A stretch of 64,000 bases of DNA, taken from Malurus cyaneus samueli (lineage: Eukaryota > Chordata > Aves > Passeriformes > Maluridae). Position numbers and translations under genes: made by a program. This document shows, piece after piece, positions 34,425 through 46,300 of the stretch; within the stretch, counting starts at the first letter, position 1; every line of letters begins with the position of its first letter. The DNA lies in NCBI GenBank assembly GCA_009741485.1, contig CM019230.1, positions 7,252,766 through 7,316,765 of the forward strand. The letters are read 5' to 3'. The notes beneath the pieces were generated by a model, which saw only the letters and a list, made by a program, of their open reading frames with translations, was not told where the DNA came from and searched no databases.

Positions 34425-37400
34425 CACAGCTGCTCTGCTGGGTTTGAATATCTCCTGGACCCACACCAGCCCCATGGAGACACCCGGGAGCTGCTCCTGT
34501 TGGGATCCTGGGATTCCACCAAGGGCTTGTCTCCTTCCCTCCCTGTCTCTGTCTCTTTGATCACCAGTGACCGACTTGAGGCTGGCAGGGAGAGATAATA
34601 CAATTAAAGGGTGCTAATTTCAAAGGGATTTCAGTCTTCAAAGCGTCCCTGCTTGACACCGTCACTGCCTTCGTCTCCTTCCTGCTCAGAGCAGCCACCA
34701 GCATGGGCTTTGCTGTTCCAGCTGCCCAAAAGTGGATTAATCCTTGTTTTTACAAAATGCTCTCCAGTGGAATCGGCAGGGCTGGGTTTTGCAGAGCCCC
34801 CAGCTGAGAGGAAGGAGGTGAAGGCTTTGCTAGGCTTTCTGGGATAACCTGTGAGCGCTCGAGCAGGGGGCTGGGGTGCCTTTACCCCTTGGAAAGTGCC
34901 AGGAAGAGTCAGGATATCCAGGGTGGAATTAATGACCTGCCTTGGAAAGCCTCCCAGCTTCCCAAGCTGAATGTGGCTCCAAAACCTTCCTTTGAACATT
35001 CCACAGGTGCATCCCACCAGCCTCTTGCAACACACCCAATAAAACTCTTGGAAAACTCAAACATCCAACTCCAATTTTCTGCCCCTCGGAAGAGCTGCCC
35101 AAATGTTTTGTGGGATCTCATGCTGGGATAAGGACACGGGCTGCACCTGTAGATCCCAGGTGTTTCTGGATCCCTTTTCCACCCCTGGCCATGCCGGGAA
35201 GGGAAGGATGGATTCCCTGAGCAGGGCGAGCAGGCTGCCAGTCAGCTGCGGGAAAATCAATACCGCCGTTAATTGAATGCAACCCTCGTAAATCATCCGA
35301 GGGGAAGGAAATTAGGAGTACTTATGGAAGCCTCCTGGAGAGCTGTTTACTGGGCAAGGGAAATATTAGTTTGCAGGGGAAGTGTTGATCTCTCGCTGGA
35401 AAGTGCTTGGGAGGGAGGAAGGGAGGGAGGGGAGGAGGGGTCTAACGTGTCTGACCCAAGCTGGTGCCATAACCCCGCAGTTTTGGGTTTTGGAGAATCC
35501 CTTTTTCAGGAGCTGGGCTGCCCCTGCCCACCTCATCCCACGGGGACATGGCAGAGGGGAAGGCTGGGATCTGCAGCACCGACATCCCCGGTCATCCCCC
35601 CTTCCCCCCAGAGCGGTTAGCCTGCAAAGGGTGTTATTTCCTAACAACTGATTAATCTTCGAGCTTAATTACTGCCAAGGCTCAGTTAATTTCCACACAC
35701 TTTAAGTATTTGTTCTTGTAATCATTACATGACTCCATATTCCCCCAGTAATTAAAAGTCTCGCAATATGACACTAAATGGATGATGTTCCTGCATCCTG
35801 CCAGCCTGGCTCGATTAATTCCTGAATTGTTGCTGCTGGTGAGCGAAATCACTGCCAGATGCTGCGGGCTCCTGCTGCCCAGGTGAGCCTGCAGCACTCC
35901 TGGACCCCTCTGTGCCTTGCCTCCCCATCTCCTTGGCAAATTGAGGGGCTCAGGGGGGTCTGCAGCAAGGGGAGGAGGTGCTGTGGGGTTCAGAGCAGCC
36001 CAGGGAAGGTCAGAGCCATCCTGTGATCCAGCCTGGCTTTGCTGGGTGTTTGGTGGCTGCAGGGGTGCTGAGGGGACAGGAGCCTTCCTCCCCAGCACTC
36101 CCCTTCCTCCCAGGTCTCACAGCCCATCCCATCCTGGCAGTGATGAGTTATTTCTTGTTTCTTGCCAGCTCCTGAGGATGATCCCAGCCTGGTCCTGGAT
36201 GGTTTCAGCGTTATTGGGAGGGGATGGGCACAGCACAGGGGCTCGCTGCGGGTCTGGAGTCTCCATCAGGATCAGAGATGGCCTTCCCCTGGGGTGTGCA
36301 GCCATGGGCTTTGGGTTAGCTCAGGGTCTCTTGGAAAAGTATTTGTGTGAGAAATATCACCCACGATCAACTGAAATGAAAATAAATGCAAGTGCTTTAG
36401 TGAGTTAAATGCTGCAGTATTTATTTTGTGATTTATTATGTAACTTGGGGTTGGAGCGGATCAGTCAGGGCTCTGCCCATGCATCATCTGGAATTTGCTT
36501 CAATTGAGTTTCCAAGGAATGCTCCCATCCTAAATCATGTTCTCTGGGATATTTTCCCAGGGTAAATTCCCAGGGTGCACAAACACAGAGAGAGCTCAGG
36601 TGTTTGTGTGAGGAGGGAGTCCAAGCTGTTTGTCTCACCCTGAGGTGGAAAACCTTGAGGTGTACAGAGACCCCAGAAATTACACTGGGAGCAAATGCTG
36701 TCCTCTGAGTTTCTACAAAATAATCTAATTTCACTTTAATTTTTTCATCCATTTGACTGTCTGGAGCTGGCTGTGAAGAATAAACCCATTTCTCAGAGGT
36801 TTCTTGCGTGTGCAAAGCTGGGTACTGCATCCCTGTCCTCGTTCGATGTCAGGAAAGGCACCAAGGATGGGAGTGAGCCCATTCCAGCAGGGAGCAGAGC
36901 TGTGAGTCCTGTGCCTCAGCACTTTTTTCCTTTAATGTGACTCTAAATTTCCACCCAGCTGATCCTATGCAGGATTTTGGGCTTTTTCTCTGTTCCCCGT
37001 GAGTCTTTCCCAAGTGGGGCAGGATGTGGGACATTCCTTGCACTTCCCATCTCAGCCAGGGCTCAAACAGTGGCTCAAACCAAGGCAAGGCTGCTGCTCC
37101 AAGCTCAGGGTGACAGCTCTGGAGTGATAAGGATTAAACACAGGATTACAATAAACACAAACTGCCCAGCTGAGCCTCCTGAGAGGGGCACCTGCCCCGG
37201 GCTCTGCTGCTCCTGCTGTGTCTTCTATGCCAGGAACATTGGTGTCAGGGGGCTGGGACACAAATTTTAGGAAGAGCATCAACCACTCCATAACCCCGTG
37301 TGTCTGTGTCCTGCTCTCTCCCCCGTGGGCATCCCTGGCTCCTGGATTTTTGGATATGAGCCACCTCAGAGAGGATGTGGGGATAGACACAAGGACAGGG

Positions 37401-38109
37401 ATCTCCCAAAAATGTTTTACCTTCAGCACTGATGAGTTTTACTTGGATTCTCGTACTTTAGTGGACCAAAGCTTTTAATTCCTCCATCATCTTGGAGATT
37501 CAAACCACTTTTTTTGGTTATCCAGCACTTGGATGAGGTTTTTCCCCCACATTCCTGGAACCCCTCAGCTTTCCAGCCACCGATTTGGTGACTTCACAGA
37601 CCTGGGTGACTCTGAGCTCGTTCTGCTGGAGGGGTTTGGGGATGAATGGAGAGATGGAGGGATGGGAAGAGGAGGCTGAACCCTCAGGGTGAGCTGCTGG
37701 AGATGCTTTTGGGGCTCATTTCTCCAGGAGATATCCCAACTGTCTGAACAGGCAACACCTCTCAGGCAGCACCAGGAGCCAGGAGGTTGGGGAAGATCCT
37801 TTTTCCTTGTCTGTCAGTGCTGCCTGTGAGATTTCAGCTCCTCAGCCCTGGAGACCGAGGCTATTGTGGGGTTGGATGTAATTTGTGCCCCCCAAAAGAT
37901 GCAGTGAGAGCTCAGCCCCAGCCCTGGGCTGGGCAAAAACTTCTAAAATATTTAAAGAGGCAAATGGCAGCACAGGCACTGGAGTGAGTGAGTGGAAATC
38001 CTTTGGTAAACTGCTCTGTGCAAATGCTGAATTTGTTGATGTATTATCTCCAGAACATCTGCTTTTCTCCGTCTGTGTTGGTCTTCCCAAAGCCGTGGCT
38101 TTCACCAGT

Positions 38110-38570
38110 TAATAGCAAGAAATATCGGATGAGCAAGCAAATATGTTTAGGGCTTGTGTTATGAAGACAACACACAAAGAGAAAGAGATTCATCTTTTCA
38201 TAATGCCACTTTTATAAAAGGCAATAAAACCAGAGTGGCTTGTAACGGGATAAACAGGCAGGATCCGAGCTGGTGCTGCGGAGTTGGGGACAAGAGCAAA
38301 GTGAAGGGAACCAAATTAATGCATAAAAAAGTGACGGAAAACCCAACCTCCGGCTATATTCTATGGCAAATGATCTGTCAGTGGGGAAAGATACATCTTA
38401 ATAGCAGTTTTTGAAATGAGATGAATACTGTATACAGAGCGTTATAAGGCACCGTGTGATCTGAATCTTAATCAACACGGGGAAATATAAATCTGAAAAT
38501 AATAAAGACGAAATCAATATTGATGGTTAGGAGTAAAAACGCTGTATTTGCTGTAGTAAACGGTTTTAAG
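38110..38570 (+). other. Non-repetitive AT-rich block, identical in both arms
   Basis: About 460 bases lack the G+C-rich, repeat-laden character of the surrounding intron and contain several TAAT and ATTTA-type motifs. I read its copy at about 62650-63110 and found no difference by eye. It could be a conserved noncoding element or enhancer. The composition suggests it, but conservation cannot be tested here. Confidence 0.3.
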
Positions 38571-40199
38571 GTCCCAGGGAAAAAAAATTGTTCTAGAAAA
38601 GCCATGGTAATTTAGTGTGGTTTCAATAGCTGGCACGGCACCAGCACATTTTGGTGGCATTTAGAGTGTCGCTATGGAAAGATTTAAAAAGTGAGAAGGG
38701 AAAAGGCAAAAAGCTGCTCCCTGGGCAGTGGTGGGGCTGGAAGAAAGGAGATTTTTTCCGCTGGGCTGGCATTCTGGCCTGGATACAAACACCTGGTGGG
38801 ATATTCCTGCTCTGCTGTGCTGTCACTGAGCAGAACCAACCACAAATCTTGTCCTTCCCAGCATCTCCAGTTACTGAGAACACGGCATCAAACTCCTGCG
38901 AGGCACAGAAAACCTTTTCACATCAGAGACTTTCCTTAAAATGCCTTATTTTCTTGTCCCCTGCCCGGTGACAAATTGCCGTGCTGAGAGTTGATGTAAC
39001 TTATGCTTAACCTGCTTGTCACCTCCTTAATGCCTTACACGAAATTTGCTGCTCCAGTGTTGGCCTTGTTACCCAGCAGATACAAACACTGGGATCTGCC
39101 AGGGATCCCAACTGGAGCGTGGCTTTTCCCCCTGGGAGTGAAATCCCTCGCTCGGAGCCACGGTGGGGTTTGGAGGCAGCTCCTTTGGCATTCAAGGGTG
39201 AGCAGCACAGCAGATCTGAGCTGGGTCTGTGTTTTCCAGGGGCTTTTATACCTTTTTCCATCTTTAACACGTGCCAAGAGCCACAGTGGGCATTTTTAGT
39301 GCCGCTTTCCAGCAGTTCTCTGTGTTTTGAGGAAAGCCTCATGGATCTCATGCAGTGCCTGGCGTTTGGAGGACTGGAGTGTGAGGCTCAGAAACACATT
39401 TTGCATCCAAGGGCTCTGAGGTGAAATCTGTGTTTGGAGAGCAGTTGTAGCTTCACAGGAGCTGGCCCTGGCTGCCTGGCAGGACTCAGGCTGGCTGCGA
39501 GGCTGAGTTGGAAGGAAGGAGTTTATTTAGGATAACGATCCTGATTTTTGTTTGGGGGTTTTCTTGGGTGCCCCAAGCTCAGCCCTGGCTGAGCTGAGGT
39601 CTGGAGGTGATCAGAGAGGAGGCAAAGACTGAGGCTGATGTTGAGTTTTGAGGTTCACCTGGTTCCTTGGGTGTTTGGGAGGAGGTTTGGACCCAGGTGA
39701 GGGTTGGGATAGTTTCTGGGAAGCGGCAGGAGCTGAGCAGTGGGGTGAACTAGGTGCTCTGAAGGGTGGGACAGTGCTGCTGTGGCTGTGGTCATCTTCT
39801 CTCCTTGCCATGAGTGATGGAGAAACCTGGGGAGCATCTTCACCAAGCCCACATCCTTTTCCTGCTGGAAACAGGAATTTTGGGCTCAGCAGCTCAAAAT
39901 TCACGGCATCCATGTGATGTTTGCTCCTAAATTGCCCACCCAGGCGTTTACTGAGTGCCTCTGCATCGCTTGTAGGGTCTGACAGCGGCTTGCTGGTGGC
40001 AAAAGAGTTGCAGAAACAGGGGTTTGTGAGCTTTCAGGCCAGGACAATTTTATCTCCTTGGAACCACGCTGACAAGCAGAGCTTATCTCAGGTTATTTTT
40101 GTGCCCATGTTTTCCCAGGGCCTCACGAGCAGCCTCCCCGCTGCAGCGGTCACAGCGGGATACCTGGGGTTTGTTCTCTGCAAAGGTTGGAAGTGACTC

Positions 40200-40860
40200 G
40201 GGGGCAACAGTGTCCTCTGCATTTAATTATTATTTCTTAAAAGCCCAAGATCAGTGGCTCCCTGTGGAGATATGCAGCCTGAATATTGATGGTCGTAAAC
40301 CATGCCAGAAGGAAAAATGTGCGCTGCTCGCTGCTGGCAAATGGACTTTAAATCAACAACCGAAGCAGTGTCGGTTCATAAAACCAGGATTTTTTTAGCC
40401 TTGAGGACAGAGGTACTTTAAATCCCAGCCTTCGGGTTCACTGATCTGCTGGAGAACAAACATAAAACTCCACCACGAAGGACCTGACATCAGCACATAT
40501 TTTTTGTGCCACGGGTATTCAAGGTAGCCCTTTTGGTTTTGCTCACTGCACACGACATTTCCTCGTATCGGAACGACCTCGGCGGTGGCGGGAGGGAAAA
40601 TTCACAGCCCAAACACTGCAGAAAGGGAAATGATTTCCTGAAACTCGTCGAGGCGAGGTGGCTGTTTGATGTGGCAGGAGAAGCATTGGAGAGGGAGAGG
40701 TCACTCCTTGTCAAGCCTGGCAGGGCACGACAGCTGATGGATGGAGTTCTCTTTTACTTTTCCCAGGTTTTAATTGACACCCAAGTCTGTTTTTCTGTAA
40801 ACACAACATGTCCCTTGGATGAGTTTAATGGGGCTGTTCACCCAGGACAGTGTTGATTCC
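40200..40860 (+). other. Second non-repetitive block shared by both arms
   Basis: This part of intron 3 lies just upstream of LTR-like element C and has no recognisable repeat. An open frame at 40506-40856 (116 residues) translates identically in the other arm at 60362-60712, but no domain is recognisable and the identity is explained by the duplication. It could be a conserved noncoding element. I do not call it a gene. Confidence 0.25.
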
Positions 40861-40921
40861 AGGATTGATTCCACATGCAGCTATTCCAGCTGGTGGGATC
40901 TGACCTTGGTGGGAAGGTTCC

Positions 40922-41364
40922 TGTGATGCCTCAACCAAGTCAACTAAAACAGAGGCTGAACAAAATTGAGAGAATCAGAGCGGTTCTATTTATTTGAGGG
41001 CCTTCAGGTGCATCCAGGGCAGTCCCAGCCCAGCCAGGGGCTGCACCCACAATGGACAATGGCTCACGGCTTTTTCCCCCTTTCTCACTTTTGTCCATTT
41101 GCACATCGGGGCTGAATCCTCCAATTGCAGCTGCAGCCAATGCAGTCAAAGACTCCAACTTGGCTCCCCCAATTCTCTGTTGTTTCCATCTCTTGGGGCC
41201 TGGCACAGGGAGGTGTCCTTGAGTTTGGGGCTGCAGAGGAATTGTTTTGTGTAAAAATGGGAGAGCAGGAGCTCAGCACTGTCTGTGGAGTCTGGAGTTA
41301 AACACTGAAGAATCACAGGGGTACAGAGACATGGAAATAGAGAAACTGAAATCCTGAGCCATCA
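40922..41364 (+). mobile_element. LTR-like element C, copy 2
   Basis: The element starts TGTGATGCCTCAACC and ends AATCCTGAGCCATC. Its inverted-arm copy ends TGAGGCATC, so the termini form an imperfect inverted pair TGATGCCTCA / TGAGGCATC. It is about 443 bases with no coding capacity and is homologous to the diverged copy at 17888-18356. It is best explained as a solo LTR; a short non-autonomous DNA transposon is possible because the terminal pairing is longer than TG...CA. Confidence 0.65.
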
Positions 41365-41496
41365 TCTGTGGGCGTTGCTGGGGCTGCAATCCCCAGCTCT
41401 CACCGTGCTCCCAACGCTGCCCGGGCTCCCTGTCCTTGCACAGCCCTCACTCTGCACCTTCCTGGGGTCCTGGAACATCCTGGGGTCCCACTCACC

Positions 41497-41800
41497 GGAA
41501 TCCCAGGGTCATTGAGGCTGGAAAAGAGCTCTGATATCACTGAGTTAACCATTAACCCAGCTCTGCCAGCCCCACCACTAAGCCGTATCCCCAAGCACCA
41601 TATCTGCGTATTTTCCCAGGGATGGTGATTCCACCACTCCCCTGGGCAGCCTGTTCCAATGTCTGCCCTCACTTCCAGTCAAGAATTTTTTCCTGATATC
41701 CAACCTAAACCTCCCCTGCTGCAACCTGAGCCTGTTTTGTTCTGTCCTATTATTTGCTACCTGCGAAAAGAAACAGATCCACACCTTTGGTGGATGGGCT
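41497..41800 (-). mobile_element. CR1 LINE 3' region
   Basis: Landmarks are GGGTCATTGAGGCTGGAAAAG, then GGGATGGTGATTCCACCAC, then GGGCAGCCTGTTCCAATG, then ATATCCAACCTAAACCTCCC. Together these are the reverse complement of the classic avian CR1 3' region. It is 5'-truncated and not coding. Confidence 0.92.
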
Positions 41801-42152
41801 GGCTTAGGATATCCATGTGTCCTATGTGTGTTTTTCTTCACTCTGCTCCAAGCCCACAAATTCCCTCATCCCTCCTCAGTTTTACCTTCTTTTCTCTGTA
41901 TTTCTATTCTTTTTCTCCTTTTTTTTTTCCTCTTCCCAGCACAGCTTCCTACGTGCACCGCAAGGCCAATAATCACAGCAGAAGATTTTCAAACACAGCA
42001 CATCTGAAATGAGAAAAAGCTTTTTTTTTTCATCCTGGAGCTGAATTCAACCTGCTGGCAGCTTCCAAGGGCCTGGATTTTGCTCTGAGCACCTCTGAGT
42101 GTCACCACTGGGAGACATTAAATATTCAGGGTTAATTTGGTTTCTTTCTCAG

Positions 42153-42265
42153 GTTCCAGCCAGCAGCTGGGTTGATGGAGAGGATCCAGGCCATCGCTCA
42201 GAATGTCTCGGACATTGCAATAAAAGTGGATCAGATTCTCCGGAACAGCCTTCTGAATGGGAAAG
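42153..42265 (+). CDS. MGAT5B: MGAT5B coding exon 4 (lumenal stem)
   Basis: The first G completes the arginine split with exon 3, then 37 codons and a final G follow. The product is FQPAAGLMERIQAIAQNVSD continuing IAIKVDQILRNSLLNGK, matching the MGAT5B stem just before the cysteine-rich start of the catalytic region. NVS is an N-glycosylation sequon that I also know from human MGAT5B. The acceptor is TTTCTCAG and the donor G|GTGAGT. The whole exon and its flanks are duplicated, inverted and damaged at 58793-58902. No exon 5 is visible before the sequence changes character at about 43.3 kb. Confidence 0.96.
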
Positions 42266-43310
42266 GTGAGTGTTTCCCCAGCTCCAAACTCCCTCTGAGT
42301 TTTGCTGGGGCCATGGGAAGATCCAGCCATGAAAAATTTGGTGAAAATGTTGCGAATGGATGCTGATCTGAGGGCTGACTTCCTTGGGAAACTCCCATGC
42401 CAAGGGGATGAGTGGTGACAAATCCGAGTGGCTGTTGGGAATAAACACCAGGGAATTAAATGCAAAATTAAAGGTGAGGAGCAGTGCCAGCACAAGCACC
42501 TGGGCAGAAAAATTTGGTGGTTTGGATCCAAATTCACATGTGCTGGGATTCAGCACCAGGAGAGACATTCCCATCCCACTCTGGCACTGCTGGGAGGGCA
42601 GCTGGGCTCTCCAGATGTTTCTCCACGTGGCTGTGCTGTTCTTGGGGTTTAGGCAGAATATCCTTCACTGCCTCTTGCACCTCATGGTTTTTCAATTATG
42701 GACAAAGGAGGGCTTAGAGGAGGGATTGTGGCTTTTGTTAACCCAGCCAAAGAGGGAGAAAAGATCCTGTTACCTCTTCAGCCCCCTTATGGCTTATCCT
42801 GGAGCTGACCCTGGGGGCTGAGTCTTCTCCCAGTAGATCAGCTGGACAGTTTTTATTGCAAGTTTACAGCATAAAAGCTGTCAGGTACTTCCCTAGATCC
42901 TGCAGCCTGCTGACAGGGTGGGAACAGTGGGGACTTGGGTCTGGACCAGGCAGAGGGCAGCAGGAAAGTGCTGGAAATGAACCTGCTGAGATTTAGGAAA
43001 GGGGAACGGTCCCAGTGTTGAAGCAGAATGGGTTTTCTCTGTTTCCTCCCTGATTTGGGAAGGATGCTGAAGATGCTCCAGTTCTTGATGTCCTGCTCTA
43101 TCCAGTGGGATGGGGCTGTCTGCCAGCCCAGCTGTGGAGCCCATTAATGTGCTTGGGGGCTGCCAGCACACATTTCCCAAATCCCACAGAGAAAAGTGGA
43201 GCCACCCAGGCCAGCCCCAACAGGTCACTGGCTCCAGCACATCTGATGGGATTGAGAGCAGCAATCACCATGCAGCAGACTCTTGTAATAGGTCTATGAA
43301 GAAAGTGACA
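42266..43310 (+). other. MGAT5B: Start of MGAT5B intron 4
   Basis: About 1 kb of intron has the same GC-rich texture as the other introns. It ends where the sequence switches to AT-rich DNA. No further MGAT5B exon is visible. Confidence 0.7.
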
Positions 43311-46300
43311 AGCTGATCTGAAGAGTGACTGTCAATCGCTTGGGGGCCTCTGGGAGATTGCTTCTTACGTGCTCCTTTATTGTATCACCAAGAAGATCGG
43401 TCAGATGTTGCCCGTGATGCGTGCCTGGCTACCGAGCGCTGATTACCTTTCGTGCGCACGCTCGCAGTGTAAGAGCTACATCCTTTTGTGCTCATTGTTT
43501 TACGATTTGTGGGCCAACTTTCAGAGGATTTCTGCGTGCGGCAACAAAGGAGCTCAAACTACCTTGATATCTTATTAATTCGGTAGTCGTAGATAGGGAT
43601 TTGGCAATCAAATCTAGGCAGGTACATTATGGCATTTGTAGTGCGCGCTTTGTCTACAGGTATATCAGAAGCTAAATGTATATACAAATTCTTAAAGTAG
43701 GGAGATTGGAAGTATGTAATCTCTCGTCTTTTGATGATCTGGAGAACTAAAAAGCATGCAGATGTATTCTGGGATAGCCAGGAAAACGCGTAATTCCTAC
43801 TTTCCTCATGCACACTACGTGCTCCTAAAATATTAAAATACATACTATGATAAATAGCATGACACTTGACAATATGCTTGGCAATCTGTCTTTTCTTATC
43901 TGCGTGGTGTTCGCAATTTTGGAGGTGTGTAAGAAGGTTTCTCATTTGTTTTGTTTCAATTATTTCAGGTGATTTTAGGTGATGTAGTAAACAACACTTG
44001 AATACCTTACAGCAGGGAGCTTCGGCTATGTGGGAATCTGTTCAAACCACCCCTCAACTCAAACTCTGTTGTAAAGTTCTACACTTGAGAATTTTTTCCC
44101 TCCTAATTTTGAACTTGGCTGATACCATAGATCTCAAGAATAACACGAGTAAAAATTTCATCCACTACATCCGCCTATCTCGCTATGGGGTAAATGGCGG
44201 TATTATATTTTATCCTTCATTGCAGATCTGAATAAGTGGCAGAATAAACTACTTAGAACAAAATTATTGCAATAATGTGACAAATAAAATTCATAATCAC
44301 TTTTACAGTTACCTACATTATAGAAATGTATTAGGAATTCTTTATTCCCATTGATCTTTACATTCAGGGAGAAATACGCTGACCGTTATGCTTTGGATTT
44401 TTTTTTGAAAATTCAGCTAAAAACTGAAATATTCAGATACTAAAACGAAAAAAGTATCTACTACCCTTATCTGTGCTCCCATATTATGGGCTACTTCTAA
44501 AACGGTGATAACACGACGATGGGTACAGATCTGAGACGTGCAGCTAAAAGAAGTGTGTAGCAAATTCAGAGGATTTGAGGTTTGCTCTACTTCAACTTGT
44601 CCTGGTGACTTTGCTCACCAAATGTGGGAAACATTAAATGTAACTGTGAACTATTTTTGCCACTTGCACACATCAGAATACATAATCTCAGATAATTGTT
44701 GGAGTATCTGTATTTCAATGAACCAATCTGAACAGTCAGCATGGTGAGGTTTTTCCATTGAGGAGAAGGTAGTGATATTCAGTACGTGTTTCCTGGGGTA
44801 ACTTATTCGCCTATACGGTGTGACTTCACAGGCTTCTGGAATAGACTGCCTACTAAATAAATAACGATATGAATGATTTGAACTGAGGAAGGAAGGATGG
44901 ATAGGAAACGATGTGAGCGAAGGCGCCACTGAGCGACGAGAAGGGACAAAAGAACAATTTCCCTCTCATAGAGGAATTCATTAGACATAGAACTCCTAAT
45001 CTCAAGTCTCGTGTTAATTACCATCGTCTTGTGGGCTTGAGCCCGAATTACAGAAAAGGACGCAGCATGGATATGTCAGAGATCATTGCGACTTTTTAAT
45101 AGAAAATCTTTTAGCAATTTTAGAAGGAATCAGCACACGCATCATTTTACATATAAAAATGCGAATGTACACTGGCATGGAAAATTAAACACAACTGAAT
45201 TTAAATAATGGTGTATATCTGCACTAAGCAATGGAAGATTTCGCACAAAATTGCCAGGACAAGATCTAGAAGATTAAAACCCAGCATATACCAGCGTAGT
45301 AAGACTAACCTCACAAAATAGCCAAATTCTGTTTTTCCCATCATCTCAGATGTCCTGACATGTCTTTACTGTAAACTCAAAGTGGACTCTAAATAATGAG
45401 TATTTTTTTTTTTGTTTTCTTTCTATTAGCTACATTTGATGATGTTTCATCTTGGGAATGTTTGAGAGTTTCATTTGCCTCAATTTACATTCGGTAATAC
45501 TCCATTCCACTCAAGCATCTCGAAAGTATTGTCTGTGATGTAAATTAATAAGATTCTAAATACTGACCTGATTAGGATTCCGAGAATGTACGCTATACCT
45601 ACACCTCATTTCACCACAAAAGAAGAATGGTATTAAAGTACAGCTTAGATTACCACCCGTTTAAATAACCAAGAGCTGCAGCAATACGCAATGTTGTCGT
45701 TTCCTTTTCTCACCTCATGGATTGAAATTTTATTCTGACGCCCAGAGAAAACTTGATTCCGGGGGCTGTCCCGAATTAAGAGTAAATCACCACTAATTCT
45801 ACGGAGACCAATTATTGTGCTGGCTCAGATTCGGACTAAGAGTTGGGAGACCATTTCTACAACACATATCAATCAGGGTGGTCTGCATACAGCTCATGGT
45901 TTGTTGAAAAGTTCCAGTCTTATTATCAGCAAACAAGATGGAGATGAGAATGTTATTCCCCCTGCTCATACACATTCTTTTAAAACTTTTAATAGGTACA
46001 TGGAGTGTTCAGCTACAAAGAGCAGGGAAGGAACAACCATCTCATTTCGCTCCCTGGGAGGCGACCCTTCTGCCCTTGGGAAACTAGTCCATTTCTCGGA
46101 ATCGACTACACAGAGCTCCTGATGAGCTCAAGGGAAAGGGGAGTCAGAACGCCTTAGGAATAGACAAACAAAACTAGATGGTGTTATTATGAGATATTGA
46201 AAAGAAAACTTATCAGTGCCTATCAATTATATTTACCTCAGAAACAACTATAGCCTTTGCAAGGGACACTGATGTGCTGAAAGGGGCTCCTGTGGGGTCA

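Larger units (their letters stand above)
32072..42152 (+). other. MGAT5B: MGAT5B intron 3
   Basis: This 10,081-base intron contains a CR1 3' end, the polypyrimidine tract, LTR-like element C and a minus-strand CR1. Its last 4.9 kb are duplicated in inverted orientation at the window's right end. Apart from these, 32.4-33.9, 34.4-38.1 and 38.6-40.2 kb show no gene or repeat that I can name. The blocks at 38110-38570 and 40200-40860 stand out as non-repetitive and are listed separately. Confidence 0.85.
37228..43167 (+). repeat. Left arm of large inverted repeat
   Basis: This 5.9 kb segment recurs reverse-complemented at 57910-64000. Matching points lie around an almost constant coordinate sum: 37787 with 63436, 39921 with 61297, and 40506 with 60712 all sum to about 101,220. 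It covers the last 4.9 kb of intron 3, exon 4 and about 0.9 kb of intron 4. The outer end continues past the window edge, so the true arm is longer. Confidence 0.97.

Noticed and set aside
33759..34560. Open frames of 170-238 residues rich in KEGR or LPSF
   Set aside because: They translate the CCTT/CCTTCCAAAATT array and have no independent coding signal.
40506..40856. A 116-residue open frame perfectly repeated at 60362-60712
   Set aside because: Preservation follows from near-identity of the arms, not from selection. There is no recognisable motif and no splice context.
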